A program made the translations under genes and the position numbers. The notes under the pieces are model-generated. The model saw nothing but the letters and a program-made list of their open reading frames with translations. It did no database searches and was not told the origin of the DNA. Positions 1 to 10,213 of a stretch of DNA of 64,000 bases are shown in pieces. The stretch is taken from the NCBI GenBank assembly GCA_039583875.1, contig CM077162.1:112436589-112500588 (forward strand), written 5' to 3'. Every line of letters starts with the position of its first letter. Position 1 is the stretch's first letter. This DNA is from Platanthera guangdongensis (taxonomy: Eukaryota; Streptophyta; Magnoliopsida; Asparagales; Orchidaceae).

Positions 1-1594
1 ATTATTAGAGGCGCGGCAATGTGGCCGCACTTGGACATCTCATTGCCCGACTGGTATGCTCAATTTTGAGCATAGGTAACTTCCTACCCTAGCTATTTCT
101 CCTCTTTGGAATGTTTATTTTTACTCGTTGTCAACTTTAAGTCTGGGGGGGGTAGTCTGCCTGTGGTCACTACACCGCACCTTCTGTTGCATTCCAGTTT
201 CTTATTGTCTTATATCTTGCTTTTTGGTTGCACACACTGAATCACCCACACGAGTGTGCTCTTACCCACGCGCACAACCCGAGTTAAATTTATTGCTTTT
301 GTGTAAACTTTAAAATAGTGGTACTGGCTTAGGATTTCAGGATTGAGTCATTCGAAACTCATGTAGTGCTCCTAATCGATTACTCATGGTTTGTGTAGAG
401 TTGGGATAGAACTAATTTTTCTTTATGCTCGTAGAATTATTCTTTTCTGCTCACGTCAATATTGTTTGTACTGCTCAAAATCTAAATCTGGGATAATCAA
501 ACGATAGTGTAGGAATGTGTGTAGCCACCACTAGACTCGTATTGCTCGAGTCGGGGGGAAGGATCATCTTTCTCGATGGCTAAGAACTTGCCCTAAGCTA
601 CTCTCGAAACATTGGTGCACGGTTAGTTAAGCGTGAGCATGACGTAGGCCTTCTTTTTGGCTAGTTTGAGCCTTGTTTAGCCATTCCTACCTGTTAACCA
701 TTGCATGTCAAATTTGTGCTTACCCTTCCTTTGAATCCAGCTCCACTCACTTTCACCAAGGCCTGAAGCTAAACCCACCTTCGCAATCAAATGCTTGAGA
801 TGATTTGTATTTCCTGTTTTGCCGAGGTTGTGATTAGTGGACATTGTTTTTGGGGGTGCTGATTTTATTCCCGTTTTGATTGCTTCGTTTGGGGATTGCT
901 AGCGCAGAAAAGAAAACAACAGTTTATGAAAATAAAAAGCTGATTCGCGCAATAGAAAAAAAAACAAATATTTATGTGAAAGAATTGCTTTGAGATTTCG
1001 ATCCCCATCCTCTGTATTGAATTTGGTCGGGTTCAGCCGTGTTCACACCCGGATTTCAATCTAAGTCTGGGGGCGTGTGCCCCATTCTTTTCTAAGTGGC
1101 TGTTTTGGTTTGGATTGTTTTTGCTCGCTTTGGTTGCATAGAGCCTTCATGTTTATCTTTGACCACCAAGTCGTTGCCTAAGCACCATTTCCTCCTACAA
1201 GTCCTACTGATTCACGCTTGAGTCTAACCCGCACCGTGGAGAGAGTGTGAACGTGCAAGCGTATGGTCCCCGATATTGGTGGATTCCTTTGGAGGTGATC
1301 CTGAGTCCCGAACTTTGGCAATGCTCACCTTAGTGGCCTGCCTACTTTCTTCCTGCACATAATCGCACGATTCTCCAGAATTCTAATTTTGAGCAATTAC
1401 AATATTTATTTACGTCTGTCGAATAGTTTAAACTACGTTGTATAATTAAAAAGTTTTTCTATTATATCTTCTATCCTCATGATATATTGATTTCTCATCT
1501 TACTTCTTTCTGAAATTGCTGAGCCAGTTAGTTATCTTCGAGTCCATGGAGTGATGATTTGCTCGGGACGTGCAAATGGTTAAGTCTGGGGGTG
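1..1594 (+). mobile_element. 3' non-coding tail of an Athila/Tat-type Ty3/gypsy element
   Basis: Non-coding sequence ending at a polypurine tract and an LTR. The landmarks match a second stretch at 49280-50683 in the same order: a G-rich tract, an A-rich block, a segment with a Ser/Ala-type spacer rich in AAAAATGAA-like words, then a stretch ending in CTCGGGAC just before the LTR. Purine tracts of the form AAGTCTGGGGG occur three times (139-152, 1063-1073, 1582-1592); only the last abuts an LTR. Long tails between the last ORF and the 3' LTR, with repeated purine tracts, are usual for Athila/Tat elements. The short open frames here show no known domain and are not annotated as genes. The coding part lies left of the window. 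Confidence 0.7.
1582..1594 (+). promoter_or_regulatory. Polypurine tract (plus-strand primer)
   Basis: AAGTCTGGGGG directly before the LTR start TGATGAGTCC. It would prime plus-strand DNA synthesis during reverse transcription. The two similar tracts at 139 and 1063 have no LTR behind them. Confidence 0.7.
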
Positions 1595-1878
1595 TGATGA
1601 GTCCACATTTTACACTGATTTTTGGACTCATCTGGGCTAGTTTTATCGCCTTAGCACTACACTTGAGAGCCTTTATTGCTTATTTGTGTTTATGTACCTA
1701 TTTCACGATTAAGTGCAATGTAGGCCCGCTTCTGTGTGCTTTCTGTGTTTCCATTTATGTTGTTATTCTTTAGCCCTATCTCGGGGATGTGGTGTGCACG
1801 TTCTGGTGGCCTTTCTGCCCCTTCTGCTGGTACAGGGGTCGCGTGCGTGTTCCGGGATGTTTGTGAAACAGGAATACT

Positions 1879-2235
1879 GCGCACGATCAGGGGATCTAAT
1901 GCGCACGACCACTGGTCGTGCGCCCCCAATCGTGCGCACTACTCTACGTTTTCTATAGAATCAGCCTGGGGTAAGCGCACGACCACTGGACTTACTGCGC
2001 ACGACCACTGGTCGTGCGCCACCGTTCGTGCGCATTACACCCCCTTTTTCATAACCCTGTCTTGGTAATTGCACGAGCACTGGCCATAGTGCGCACGACC
2101 ACTGGTCGTGCGCCACTGCTCGTGCGCGTTTATGCTGATGCTTCTTGTCCAGGTTGCAGGTTTATTTGGAAAAGCCGCACGATCATCGACCTACAGTGCG
2201 CACGACCACTGGTCGTGCGCCACTGAGCGTGCGCA
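1879..2235. repeat. Palindrome cluster in LTR U3 (about 96-bp period)
   Basis: Four identical 23-bp palindromes, arms GCGCACGACCA and TGGTCGTGCGC around a single C, at 1901-1923, 1997-2019, 2091-2113 and 2198-2220. Start-to-start spacing is 96, 94 and 107 bp. Partial copies (GCGCACGATC at 1879, GCGCACGACC near 1976, CGTGCGCAC several times) fill the gaps. The cluster ends about 20 bp before the TATA box. Confidence 0.95.
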
Positions 2236-2253
2236 CTACTTCTACTGTCTCCG

Positions 2254-2260
2254 TATAAAA
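2254..2260 (+). promoter_or_regulatory. LTR TATA box
   Basis: TATAAAA in CCGTATAAAAGG, just downstream of the palindrome cluster, at the usual U3/R position. Confidence 0.6.
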
Positions 2261-3118
2261 GGCCCTGCTCCGCGTTTTAGGTCAACGCCTGTCATTTGCT
2301 GCGATCGGAGAGTGCGCGGGAATCGCCTTTTCACATCTCCAGCTGCTCCATCACTTCCACCTTCGTCGGGAAGCCATTTCCACTTACTCTGAAGCTTTCC
2401 AACACTCCGGCGAAGCCCTCGGCCATTGATGACTTCAACTCCAAGCTTTCCTGCAGAGTTGGTGAAGTAGATAACCTAGAGAATGGACTTAAAGGCCTTC
2501 GAGGTGACAGATCGTTGGTACCGGAAGCCTCCTTGGACTGAGCCCGGAAGCGGATTGACAACTCGCTACTCCGACCACGACCAGCGGTGGATCTTCATTC
2601 TCTTTTGGTTTACTCCTCTTCCCCTTCCTCTGTGTTATGAATGTTTTGAGCAGTGTAATGAACATTTCCATCCCTGAATATCAAGTTTACTTTCTAGTTA
2701 ATGGAATGTTAGTTTCTTCTTTTGCTTGTGAGTTCTGTCTGTGAATGCGCCTCACTCACCCCACATCCACTTCATTCTTGTGCCTTGTCCGATTGCAATC
2801 CACACAAGAACGCTGCAATCCATTAGTTTCGCTTCCACTCGCCCAACTGAAGTTCGGCATAGAGGCCGACAAACCCACTTCACCTTGCGAAGCGGTGCCG
2901 TCGACCCGCATAGTTTTTACTAGTTCAGTAGATCAACCATCCACAATCTCCCGAGTCCGCTATTTCCTTTTTGTTCTATTTTTAACTCTTATAATAATAT
3001 TCTCGGTACTGTTGCCGTTCTACGCTAATTGCATTCCTCAAGAGACCGACACTTGGGGATTTACTCCCAAAACTTTATTACTTGTGCGACCGGTGCGCTT
3101 GCCATATTACACGCATCA

Positions 3119-4080
3119 GTACCACTACAAGCGGCTAAGCCGAGACGAGTGGAACAAGTAGTAGAGGAACCGTTGGTGCTAAGGAGGGCAACCGAGAGAC
3201 AGCTCAAGCATGTCATGAGCTTTATTCCTCCGGTATTCTCGGGGTTGGGAACCCCATCTCAAGCTGAAGATTGGCTCTCTAGGGTGAAGAGAGTCTTGAC
3301 AGCAACGGACGGAAGAATGGCAAATGACCACCATTGCTACGTTCCTTCTCGACGGTGAAGCGAGATTGTGGTGGGAAGGTTTGGAGCTGCATCTATTGAG
3401 AGGTAGGCTACATACATATGTCTCGATGGAGGAGTTCTCGAGACTATTCTTGGCTAGATGCCTCCCTTCAGCGCAGAGGATAGCGTTGGAGAACGAGTTC
3501 CTGAAGTTAATTCAAGGAGATAGTAGCGTGGATGAATATCTCCACGAGTTTACTCGATTGAGTCGATATGCTAGCTCCATCATCGCGGATGAGGAGCGCA
3601 AGATGAATCGATTCTACGAAGGGTTGAGAGATGATTTGATGCTACTACTCTCGGGGCCGATGACGCAGGGTTTCTTGACCTTGGTCAATACGGCCCGGTC
3701 CTTGGAGAAGGACATGAAGAATGTTCAGGCAAAGCAAAGTTTGGGTGACAAGAAGTTTGAATTCAAGGCGCCGACTACTTCAAATTCCGGCTATCGAAGG
3801 TCCTTTAAGAAGTCTAGGACATCGGGTCCAGCCCACTCTTCTGGTGCTTCTGGGGCGACTACGGGTCGGACCCCGGGTGCATGTTTTACTTGTGGGAAGC
3901 CGGGGCAGTTTGCCTGCGATTGCTGAAGCGAACGTCCCAAGTCCGAAAGGAAGCCGGGAGCGACTTATGAAGAGAAGGGCAAGGCGGTGGAGTCAACTGC
4001 ATCCCATTATGCTCCAGCCCAACCGAGGGTTTATAATCTTGGCCAATAGGAGGCCATCAAACAGGCGGATGTGGTGACAT
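3119..4080 (+). pseudogene. Gag pseudogene (Tekay-like copy 1)
   Basis: Capsid/nucleocapsid protein of the element. A retrotransposon gag domain is readable in two frames: an upstream part to about 3320, and from 3324 a frame with the typical LWW and EEFSRLFLARCLP-type stretch followed by a basic tail. A frameshift lies near 3320. The zinc knuckle at about 3880-3923 reads CFTCGKPGQFACDC, so the usual His is Gln. A stop follows at 3924-3926 (a Trp codon in copy 2), and another TAG at about 4047, where copy 2 has a Gln codon. The N-terminus is cut off by the preceding LTR. It ends at the donor-like site of a putative 76-nt intron. Confidence 0.8.
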
Positions 4081-4156
4081 GTACGCTTTAATTTATAGCA
4101 AGTTAATTTCTTTAAATACTTGTTATGCACATGTTACCTTACCACTGCTTGTTTAG
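4081..4156 (+). other. Putative intron between gag and protease (copy 1)
   Basis: 76 nt, GT...AG, T-rich before the acceptor (CTTGTTTAG). A counterpart of 78 nt sits at the same place in copy 2, where removal joins the two reading frames smoothly. In this copy the last exon base is T where copy 2 has G, so splicing here would create a stop. See 11289-11366 for the better case. Confidence 0.5.
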
Positions 4157-4542
4157 GATTTGTTTTGATTTGTGAAAATCCGGCAAGAGCACTCTTCGAT
4201 ACAGGAGCTTCACACTCCTTCTTGTCCGAAGAATTTATATCACGCATCGGAGTACCTTCTTCGATGGCGAAGGACAAGTTGGATGTGTTGTTGCCCAATG
4301 GATGTTCGATGCGCGGGGTTAGAATCTGTGGCGTGAAGATTCGAATTGGGAGCCAGGAGTTCCATTTGCAAGCGTCGTTATTGCCGCCAGTGTAATTCAA
4401 CATTATATTTGGCATGGACTGGCTCTCGGAGCAGCGAGCCTATATTGATTGCAGTAGCAAGGAAGTCAAGCTGGGAGCAGGTCGTGAGACGACTTTCACG
4501 GGCTTGAAGGGGTCGATCAAGACGTTGATGTCTATTCTTTAG
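4157..4542 (+). pseudogene. Aspartic protease pseudogene (copy 1)
   Basis: Retroviral-type aspartic protease with the active-site motif [10 protein letters not shown] at about 4183-4212, and a downstream FGMDWL motif near 4410. The DTG triad is intact. In-frame stops occur at 4393-4395 (where copy 2 has Glu) and 4540-4542 (TAG where copy 2 has CAG). It would be part of a single gag-pol polyprotein and cannot now be made in one piece. Confidence 0.82.
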
Positions 4543-6186
4543 GTGGTGAAGGCGGTTCGTGCCAGTGCAGAACTATTCTTTACAGTAGTGGAGGTTGCAA
4601 AGCCTAAGCCCGCGTTGGATAGTATTTCAGTGGTATCGGAGTATCCTGATGTGTTCCCTAGAGATCTTCCTGGAGCCCCGCCTCAATGGGAGATAAATTT
4701 TACGATAGAGCTCGTACCAGGTGCAAAGCCTGTGTCACGCTCTCCATATCGGCTAACGCCTAAGGAAATGGCGGAGCTGAAGGTTCAACTGCAAGAGTTG
4801 TTGGAGCAAGGGTATGTGCGTCCAAGTTCCTCTCCTTGGAGCGCGCCGGTCCTCTTTGTTAAGAAGAAGGACGGAAGCTTGAGGCTATGTATTGATTATC
4901 TGGAGCTCAACAAGTTGACAGAGAAGAACAAGTACCCGATCCCCCGGATCGATGATCTTTTTGATCAGTTGGTTGGGTCGACGGTGTACTCAAAGTTGGA
5001 TCTCAAGTCCGGGTACTATCAGCTGCGAATAAGGGAGAGTGATATCCCAAAGACAGCGTTCAGTATGAGATACGGGCATTACAAGTTTACGGTCAAGACG
5101 TTTGGGCTCACTAATGTGCCGTCAGTGTTCATGGATTTGATGAACAGGACCTTCAGGTAGTACTTGGACCATTTTGTGATCGTCTTCATCGACGATATTT
5201 TGGTGTACTCGCAGAGTGAGAAAGATCACTTCAGGCATCTTCATTTGGTTTTGGAGATGCTAAGGAGGAATCAATTGTATGCCAAGTTCTCGAAGTGTGA
5301 GTTTTGGTTGTCCTCGGTGGCGTTCCTCGGTCATATAGTGAGTGGGGAAGGTATTGTAGTGGATCTGGCGAAGATTATTGCGATACGGGAGTGGCCTGAG
5401 CTTTCTACGGTAGCGGAAATCCGGAGCTTTCTGTGGCTTGCCGGCTATTATAGGCGCTTCGTAGAGAACTTCTTGCGGATAATGTTTCCTATCACTACTT
5501 TGACGAGGAAGGAGCAGAAGTTCGTTTGGACGCCGGAGTGTGCGCGAGCTTCTGAGGAGTTGAAATGTCGGTTGACCACGACGCCTGTGCTGAGTTCTCC
5601 GAGTGGGACCAAAGGTTATGAGATTTATAGCGATGCTTCAGGCAGCGGTTTGGGTTGCGTGCTACTGCAACACGGAAGTGTGATAGCTTATGGCTCGAGA
5701 CAGCTGAAAGTGCACGAGAGGAACTATACGGTCCATGACTTGGAGTTAGCGGCCGTGATTTTTTCCTTAAAGCTGTGGAGGCATTATTTGTACGGTGTGA
5801 AGATTGATATCTACACCGATCACAAAAGCCTGAAGTATTTGATTGATCAGAAAGATCTGAATATGCGACATCGTAGATGGATGGAGTTCCTGGGGGACTA
5901 TACATTCAAGATCCACTACGTGTCTGGTAAAGGTAATGTGGTTGCGGACGCGTTGATTCGTCGGGCCCCAGCTCAAGCCAATTGGCTATTGGTGCATGAT
6001 GAGCTGTTGGTTCGGGAGTTGGAGGTGTTGGAGATTGTTTGTGTAGATAAGCAGTCAAGTGCTGAAGCACTATTGAATTGGACTGAAGTTCAATATGACC
6101 TGGCTGATCGGATTTGGCAGGCTTTGGATTTGGATGACCACATGAAGCAGTTCCTGGTAGAGGCTCTGGATGGGTCAAATTCCTAA
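4543..6186 (+). pseudogene. Reverse transcriptase-RNase H pseudogene (copy 1)
   Basis: RT palm motifs in order: [44 protein letters not shown] and FIDDILVYS (catalytic DD near 5195). RNase H follows with [10 protein letters not shown] near 5626 and YTDHKSLKY near 5813. The frame is open except for a TAG at 5158-5160, just before the catalytic motif, where copy 2 has a Glu codon, and a TAA at 6184-6186. The long readable frame suggests modest age. Order RT-RH before integrase is the Ty3/gypsy order. Confidence 0.88.
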
Positions 6187-7512
6187 TTCGTTATGGAGTA
6201 CGGATTGCTTTGGAAAGATGGTCATCTTTGTGTCCCAAGCGTGGGCAGTTTGCGGGTGGATTTGTTGTACGAGGCGCACCATACCAAGTACTCGATTCAC
6301 CCGGGGAGCACAAAGATGTACCGCGACGTTAAGAAACTGTTTTAGTGGCCGGGTTTGAAGAAGGATGTGGCGCTCTACGTGGTGAAGTGCCAAACTTGCA
6401 CCTTGGTGAAGGCGGAGTGCCAAAAGCCGGGAGTATTTCTGAAGTCCTTGCCTATTCCGGAGTGGAAATTCGATGAAATTTCTATGGACTTTGTGCACGG
6501 GTTGTCAAGGTCGCAGAACGGGAACGACTCCATCTGGGTGGTCGTAGATTGGTTAACGAAGGTGTCGCATTTCATTCCGCATAGGAACGACGATCCGGTC
6601 GAGAAGTTGGCAAAGTTATATGTAGACAATATTGTGCAGCTTCATGTTGTGCCCCGCAACATCGTGAGTGACCGAGATGGGCGGTTCATGTCCAATGACT
6701 GGAGGCAAGTACAGCAAATGTTGGGAACAAAGTTAAAATTCAGCACAGCCTTTCATCCGCAAATAGTTGGGCAGACCGAGAGGGTCAATAGGACTATGGA
6801 AGACATGCTCCACATGTGTGTCTTGGACTTTGGAAAGCAATGGGAAGACCATATTTATTTGGTGGAATTTGCGTACAACAATAGCTACCAGGCGAGTATT
6901 CAAATGGCGCCCTTCGAGGACCTTTATGGTAGAAGATGTCGCACGCCGTTGTCCTGGTTGGAAACAGGTGAGTCAAAGTTGTACAAGCGTCAAGAGGTGG
7001 AGGATGCTACTTCGTTGGTGCGAACCATTCGAGAGAGGTTTCTTATCGCTCAGGACCGGCAAGCGAAGTACTATAATGCCAAGAATAGGGATGTGGAGTT
7101 CGTTGTGGGCGACTCGGTGTACTTAAAGATCAAACCGTTCAAGGGTGTCTCGTGGGTGCGGTGATTGAAAAAGTTAAGCCCGAGGTACCTTGGGCCGTTT
7201 GAGGTTCTGGAGCGGGTTGGTGAAGCAGCCTATCGGTTGAAGCTATCGGTGGAGCTTAGTGGCTTACATGATGTATTCCACATATCGGTGCTTCGGAAGG
7301 CGGTGCAAGAGCCTACGCAAGTGATCGCGGTCGATCAAGTGTCGATTGATGGTGGGTTGACGACAAAGGTCAAGCCCGTGTGGATTGAAGACTCGGAAGT
7401 CAAGCGGCTACGCAATAAAGAGATCAAGATGGTCAAGGTCCATTGGGACAATTGCGGTCGCGAAGAGCTCTCTTGGGAACGAAAGCAGACTATGCTTGGC
7501 GAGTATCCGTAG
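6187..7512 (+). pseudogene. Integrase with C-terminal module, pseudogene (copy 1)
   Basis: Integrase with HHCC zinc finger (YEAHHTKYSIHPGSTKM, then CQTC), catalytic D in SMDFVHGL (about 6484), second D in VSDRDGRF (about 6664), and E in TERVNRTMEDML (about 6778). The C-terminal part (about 7300-7512) has the VKVHWDN...ELSWER pattern seen after integrase in Tekay/Del chromoviruses. Stops at 6343-6345 (TAG in place of a Trp codon) and 7162-7164 (TGA; Cys in copy 2) break the frame. It ends at TAG 7510-7512. Confidence 0.85.
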
Positions 7513-7598
7513 TTGTTCCGCTCAGGTACAATTTAATTTTGTACTTATCTTTCCTTTATGTAATTTTGTGGACGAAATTCTTTTAAGAGGGGGAGAGC
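7513..7598 (+). promoter_or_regulatory. 3' leader with polypurine tract (copy 1)
   Basis: Short non-coding stretch with GGACGAAATTCTTTTAAG followed by the purine tract AGAGGGGGAGAG at 7586-7597, directly before the LTR. The same GGACGAA block precedes the LTR of the minus-strand Tekay-like element near 32870, supporting a common lineage. Confidence 0.7.
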
Positions 7599-9699
7599 TG
7601 TAACGCACCGAAACTCAAAAGAGTGACGGGTGATGAATCTGTACCAAATTTGGAATTTGGCAAGGGTACACGGCCTGGGATACAGGCGTGTCCCAGGGCG
7701 TGTCGGGGTAGTTCAAGATCTGGCAAAAAATGATCAGGCAGAAATCTGGGTTCGACGATCGTCGATCAGCGTTCGAAGATCTGGTCACAATGCTGCGGTC
7801 GACGATCGGGCCAGCTTTCTGTGTTCGATGATCGGGCCAGCTATCTTCGTTCGACGATCAGGCTGTGTGTTCATCGAACATATAGTTTTCTGGGTTCGAC
7901 GATCGGGCCGTGGGTTCGACGATCGGGCCGCGCGTTCGACGATTTAGCCAGAGAACTTGGTTCGACGATTTGGCAGCGGTCGACGATTTTGGTTCGACGG
8001 TAGTCGAGCGCGGGGCTGATTGCGGAGTGTTGACGCTGGGGTTTTGGCGGGAGTTGACTAAATGTCCTGACACAATTTATTGGCCGCGGACGTGTCTTTC
8101 TCCGGATTGGTGAACCATGCGGTGTTTAATCCCATTTGTGCAGGTCAGACCTAGATCGTGCCCGTGCATCCCTTTTAGTGGGATTCGACGGCTGTGGTTA
8201 TTCCCGAAAGGGTTATACCCGAGAGAAGGGTTTCAAAACCCTTATTATTTTCTGCTGGGTCTCTATCTAAATCCTAGAGAGATGGGAGAGCAAAGGAGGA
8301 AGAAGAAGCCTAGATCCAGTCTTTGGAGGAGTTTTAGAACTCCAAATCGTGAGCCGACTTCAGATCCACAAAGGCAAGGAGTTTGTGGTGCTTTACATCC
8401 GCGTACATTTTCATGGTGCCAAGGAAGAACGCTAGGGTAACGATTCTCTTCTTGAGCATGTGAATCTCTCCTTCTTTTACATAGGAAGCCCGCTCTCGCG
8501 AGTTTGCGGGGAGTTTGAGGCATTCCTTCGGGTAGACATGAATAGTCCCCGTTGTGTAGAGTACGTAATCGAGAACGGACATAGGCATGATGTGTGAAGC
8601 CTATCCGGACATATTGGTCTGGATCGGTGATGTTGCATTGCATAAATGCCGGAGAAGACTCTGTGCGAATGTTTGTTTTTCGGGTTTTCTACGTGGTAGA
8701 TTGCAACAGGGAGCCTTGGGGATTAACCCTAAGGTGCACCCGGAAAACTAGGCGGATGCGAGATCTTGCCAACTTGGTGGCCTGGGAGCCAACTTGAACA
8801 TAACCGGGTTATGTGAAGTATGTGATGGAAATGGGACTCGGGAGAAGTTTGACCCGCGTATATGGCTTAAATTTTCGTTGCGATGTGAGCACGGGTTAGA
8901 CGGAACCGTACCCGTTCTATGTCGTTCGGTTAGAGCCGTTGGCATAGATGAGGGTCTTCGGCGTTCTATGGCTTAAATTGACGTAACCCATGCCAAGAAG
9001 ACAAAATGCTCATAGTTTGGCCGTAAAAATGATGGTGGTGGGATCAGAATGTCTATGGCTTAGATTGACGTGACATTCACCGGTTCACCGAGAATGTGCC
9101 CTGAGTGCACGGGGTGTGTGGCCGTGCGTGCCAATGCCTGTGATGCAATGTATATTTATATACTGCCTGGTTATGCTAATAAGTGCAGGGAAGGAGCATC
9201 GCATCCCCAAATTGGGGGCGGGATCATTATAATTTTGGTCAGCATTGCTGACCGTTGCTTTTGTTTGCCACCGTGTAGTGGTTTGTTGCTTGCAGATGCT
9301 GTTGGACCAAGCAGTCAATAGAGGGCTAAAGCCCAAATTGCGAAGCCGGCCCTCGAAGGCGTAATTGGAGTGTTTACTTGCTTTTATTCATGTATAACCG
9401 GCCTGTATGTCGTGGTATGGAAAACATGTAATATTGAGTAAATCATTTGTAAGGCCTTAAGGCCTGTACTTGTGTATGTACTTCATTCCTTGTTGGCTAT
9501 TTTAGTGGACATTCATGCTCGTGCTAGGTTCTTTTAATTGCAACTTATAAAACTGCTTCCTCTAGAATGCTCTGTGTAGGACGTTATGATTGGTTGGATG
9601 GTTTCCATTGAGTAACCACTCGGTCTATCTGTGGTATATGACGTCGGGCCCCGGCCGGACCTACTGCTATATGTTATGCGACGGACAGGGGGTGTTACA
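7599..9699 (+). mobile_element. 3' LTR of Tekay-like copy 1 (2101 bp)
   Basis: Starts TGTAACGCACCG after the polypurine tract and ends ...GGGGGTGTTACA, so the ends are the short inverted repeat TGTAAC/GTTACA. It can be followed alongside the copy 2 LTR in several blocks (for example TGTGTGAAGCCTA...CCGGACAT near 8590 and near 17009; GTGCACGGGGTGT near 9105 and 17490). U3 holds the TCGACGATCGGGCC cluster at 7749-8012. No clear coding content. Confidence 0.85.
7749..8012. repeat. Palindrome-type repeat cluster TCGACGATCGGGCC in U3
   Basis: About ten copies or variants of GTTCGACGATCGGGCC and its relatives, both as direct and inverted words, with the nested palindromes CGATCG and TCGA. A related LTR (copy 2) has only one such word left (TTCGACGATCATGCC at 15130) and a different motif in the same place. 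Confidence 0.9.
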
Positions 9700-9881
9700 T
9701 ATTCAGTTTGGGTTCTTTCTACTTTTAAAAGCTTCCGCTAGAATGCTCTGTGTTAGGATGAGTAGTCTTAATTAGATAGTTTGGATATTCTTATGTAACC
9801 CGTCCGACTGTCCGTGGTATATGGCGTTGGGTTCCAGCTGGACCTTCTGTTATATGCCATGTGACGGAAGGGGGTGTTACA
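9700..9881 (+). mobile_element. Remnant 5' LTR end of Tekay-like copy 2
   Basis: 182 bp matching the end of the copy 2 3' LTR (17858-18038) closely, with CTTCCGCTAGAATGCTCTGT and TTCCAGCTGGACCTTCTG shared. It begins immediately after the end of the copy 1 3' LTR, so the upstream part of this LTR has been displaced or lost. Ends GGGGGTGTTACA. Confidence 0.85.
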
Positions 9882-9940
9882 ATTTGGCATCAAAGCGAGG
9901 TTTCGATCCTCGGACCTGTTACAATTTGGTATCAGAGTTC
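9882..9940 (+). promoter_or_regulatory. Primer-binding site, apparently duplicated
   Basis: TTTGGCATCAAAGCG follows the LTR end, and a second GTTACAATTTGGTATCAGAG lies at 9918-9937. TGGTATCAGAG is the usual site for initiator tRNA-Met in plant LTR elements; the first copy is a decayed version. The LTR terminus GTTACA is repeated with it, so the unit LTR end + site is present twice 42 bp apart. Confidence 0.7.
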
Positions 9941-10213
9941 TGGTTACGGTCAGGCTTAAATGAATTCGTGGACGAATTCTTTTAAGGGGTGGTGAGCACA
10001 TGTGTGCGTCATCGTTATAACATCAAAAAGAACCCAAGAATGTCCACGTAGGAATGAAAAATACACTTGTTTTGTGGAATCTGAGTGTTCCAATGATTGC
10101 TTTTAACAATTTGGTTGTCGTCTAATCGCGTGTCTTTTCTTCTATAGGTATCTAGGAGCGGTGCTGGTCAATCAGAGAGTCCGCAATCGGCGGAAAGTAG
10201 TGCACCGAGAGAC
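9941..10213 (+). other. Leader between primer-binding site and gag (copy 2)
   Basis: About 270 bp of non-coding leader. It contains GTGGACGAATTCTTTTAAGG near 9968, which resembles the sequence before the 3' polypurine tract of the same family. A TTCTATAG acceptor-like site lies near 10147. No ORF of note. Confidence 0.5.

Larger units (their letters stand above)
1595..3118 (+). mobile_element. Athila/Tat-type 3' LTR
   Basis: Starts TGATGAGTCC after the polypurine tract and ends near ...ACGCATCA. The LTR at 62218 starts in the same way (TGATGATTCC, with a shared later CTCATCTG). The 3' part has the Athila/Tat style end with GACCGGTGCGCTTGCC at 3097-3112, and shares a GCGAAGCGGTG...GACCCGCATA segment with the LTR at 62554-64000. 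U3 holds a palindrome cluster and a TATA box at 2254. The right border is set where gag sequence of the next element begins; no target duplication can be tested because the left end is outside the window. Confidence 0.72.
3119..9699 (+). mobile_element. Ty3/gypsy Tekay/Del-like element, copy 1 (5'-truncated)
   Basis: Order gag, protease, RT, RNase H, integrase, C-terminal module, polypurine tract, 3' LTR. The 5' LTR, leader and start of gag are missing; the element begins at the end of the Athila-type LTR. About 6.6 kb remains. It is the same family as copy 2 (9700-18038) but clearly diverged. Its 3' LTR ends at 9699 exactly where the remnant 5' LTR of copy 2 begins, so copy 1 most likely inserted into that LTR and the left half of the arrangement was later lost. 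Confidence 0.8.

Noticed and set aside
1879..2235. CRISPR-like array (identical repeats, regular spacing)
   Set aside because: Plant LTR context, long unequal spacers that are themselves related, and palindromes without leader or cas genes.
1736..2392. Overlapping open frames through the LTR at 1736-2392 as a gene
   Set aside because: They run through the palindrome cluster and TATA region of an LTR in several frames at once; the translated repeats (HDHWSCA type) are products of the DNA repeats.
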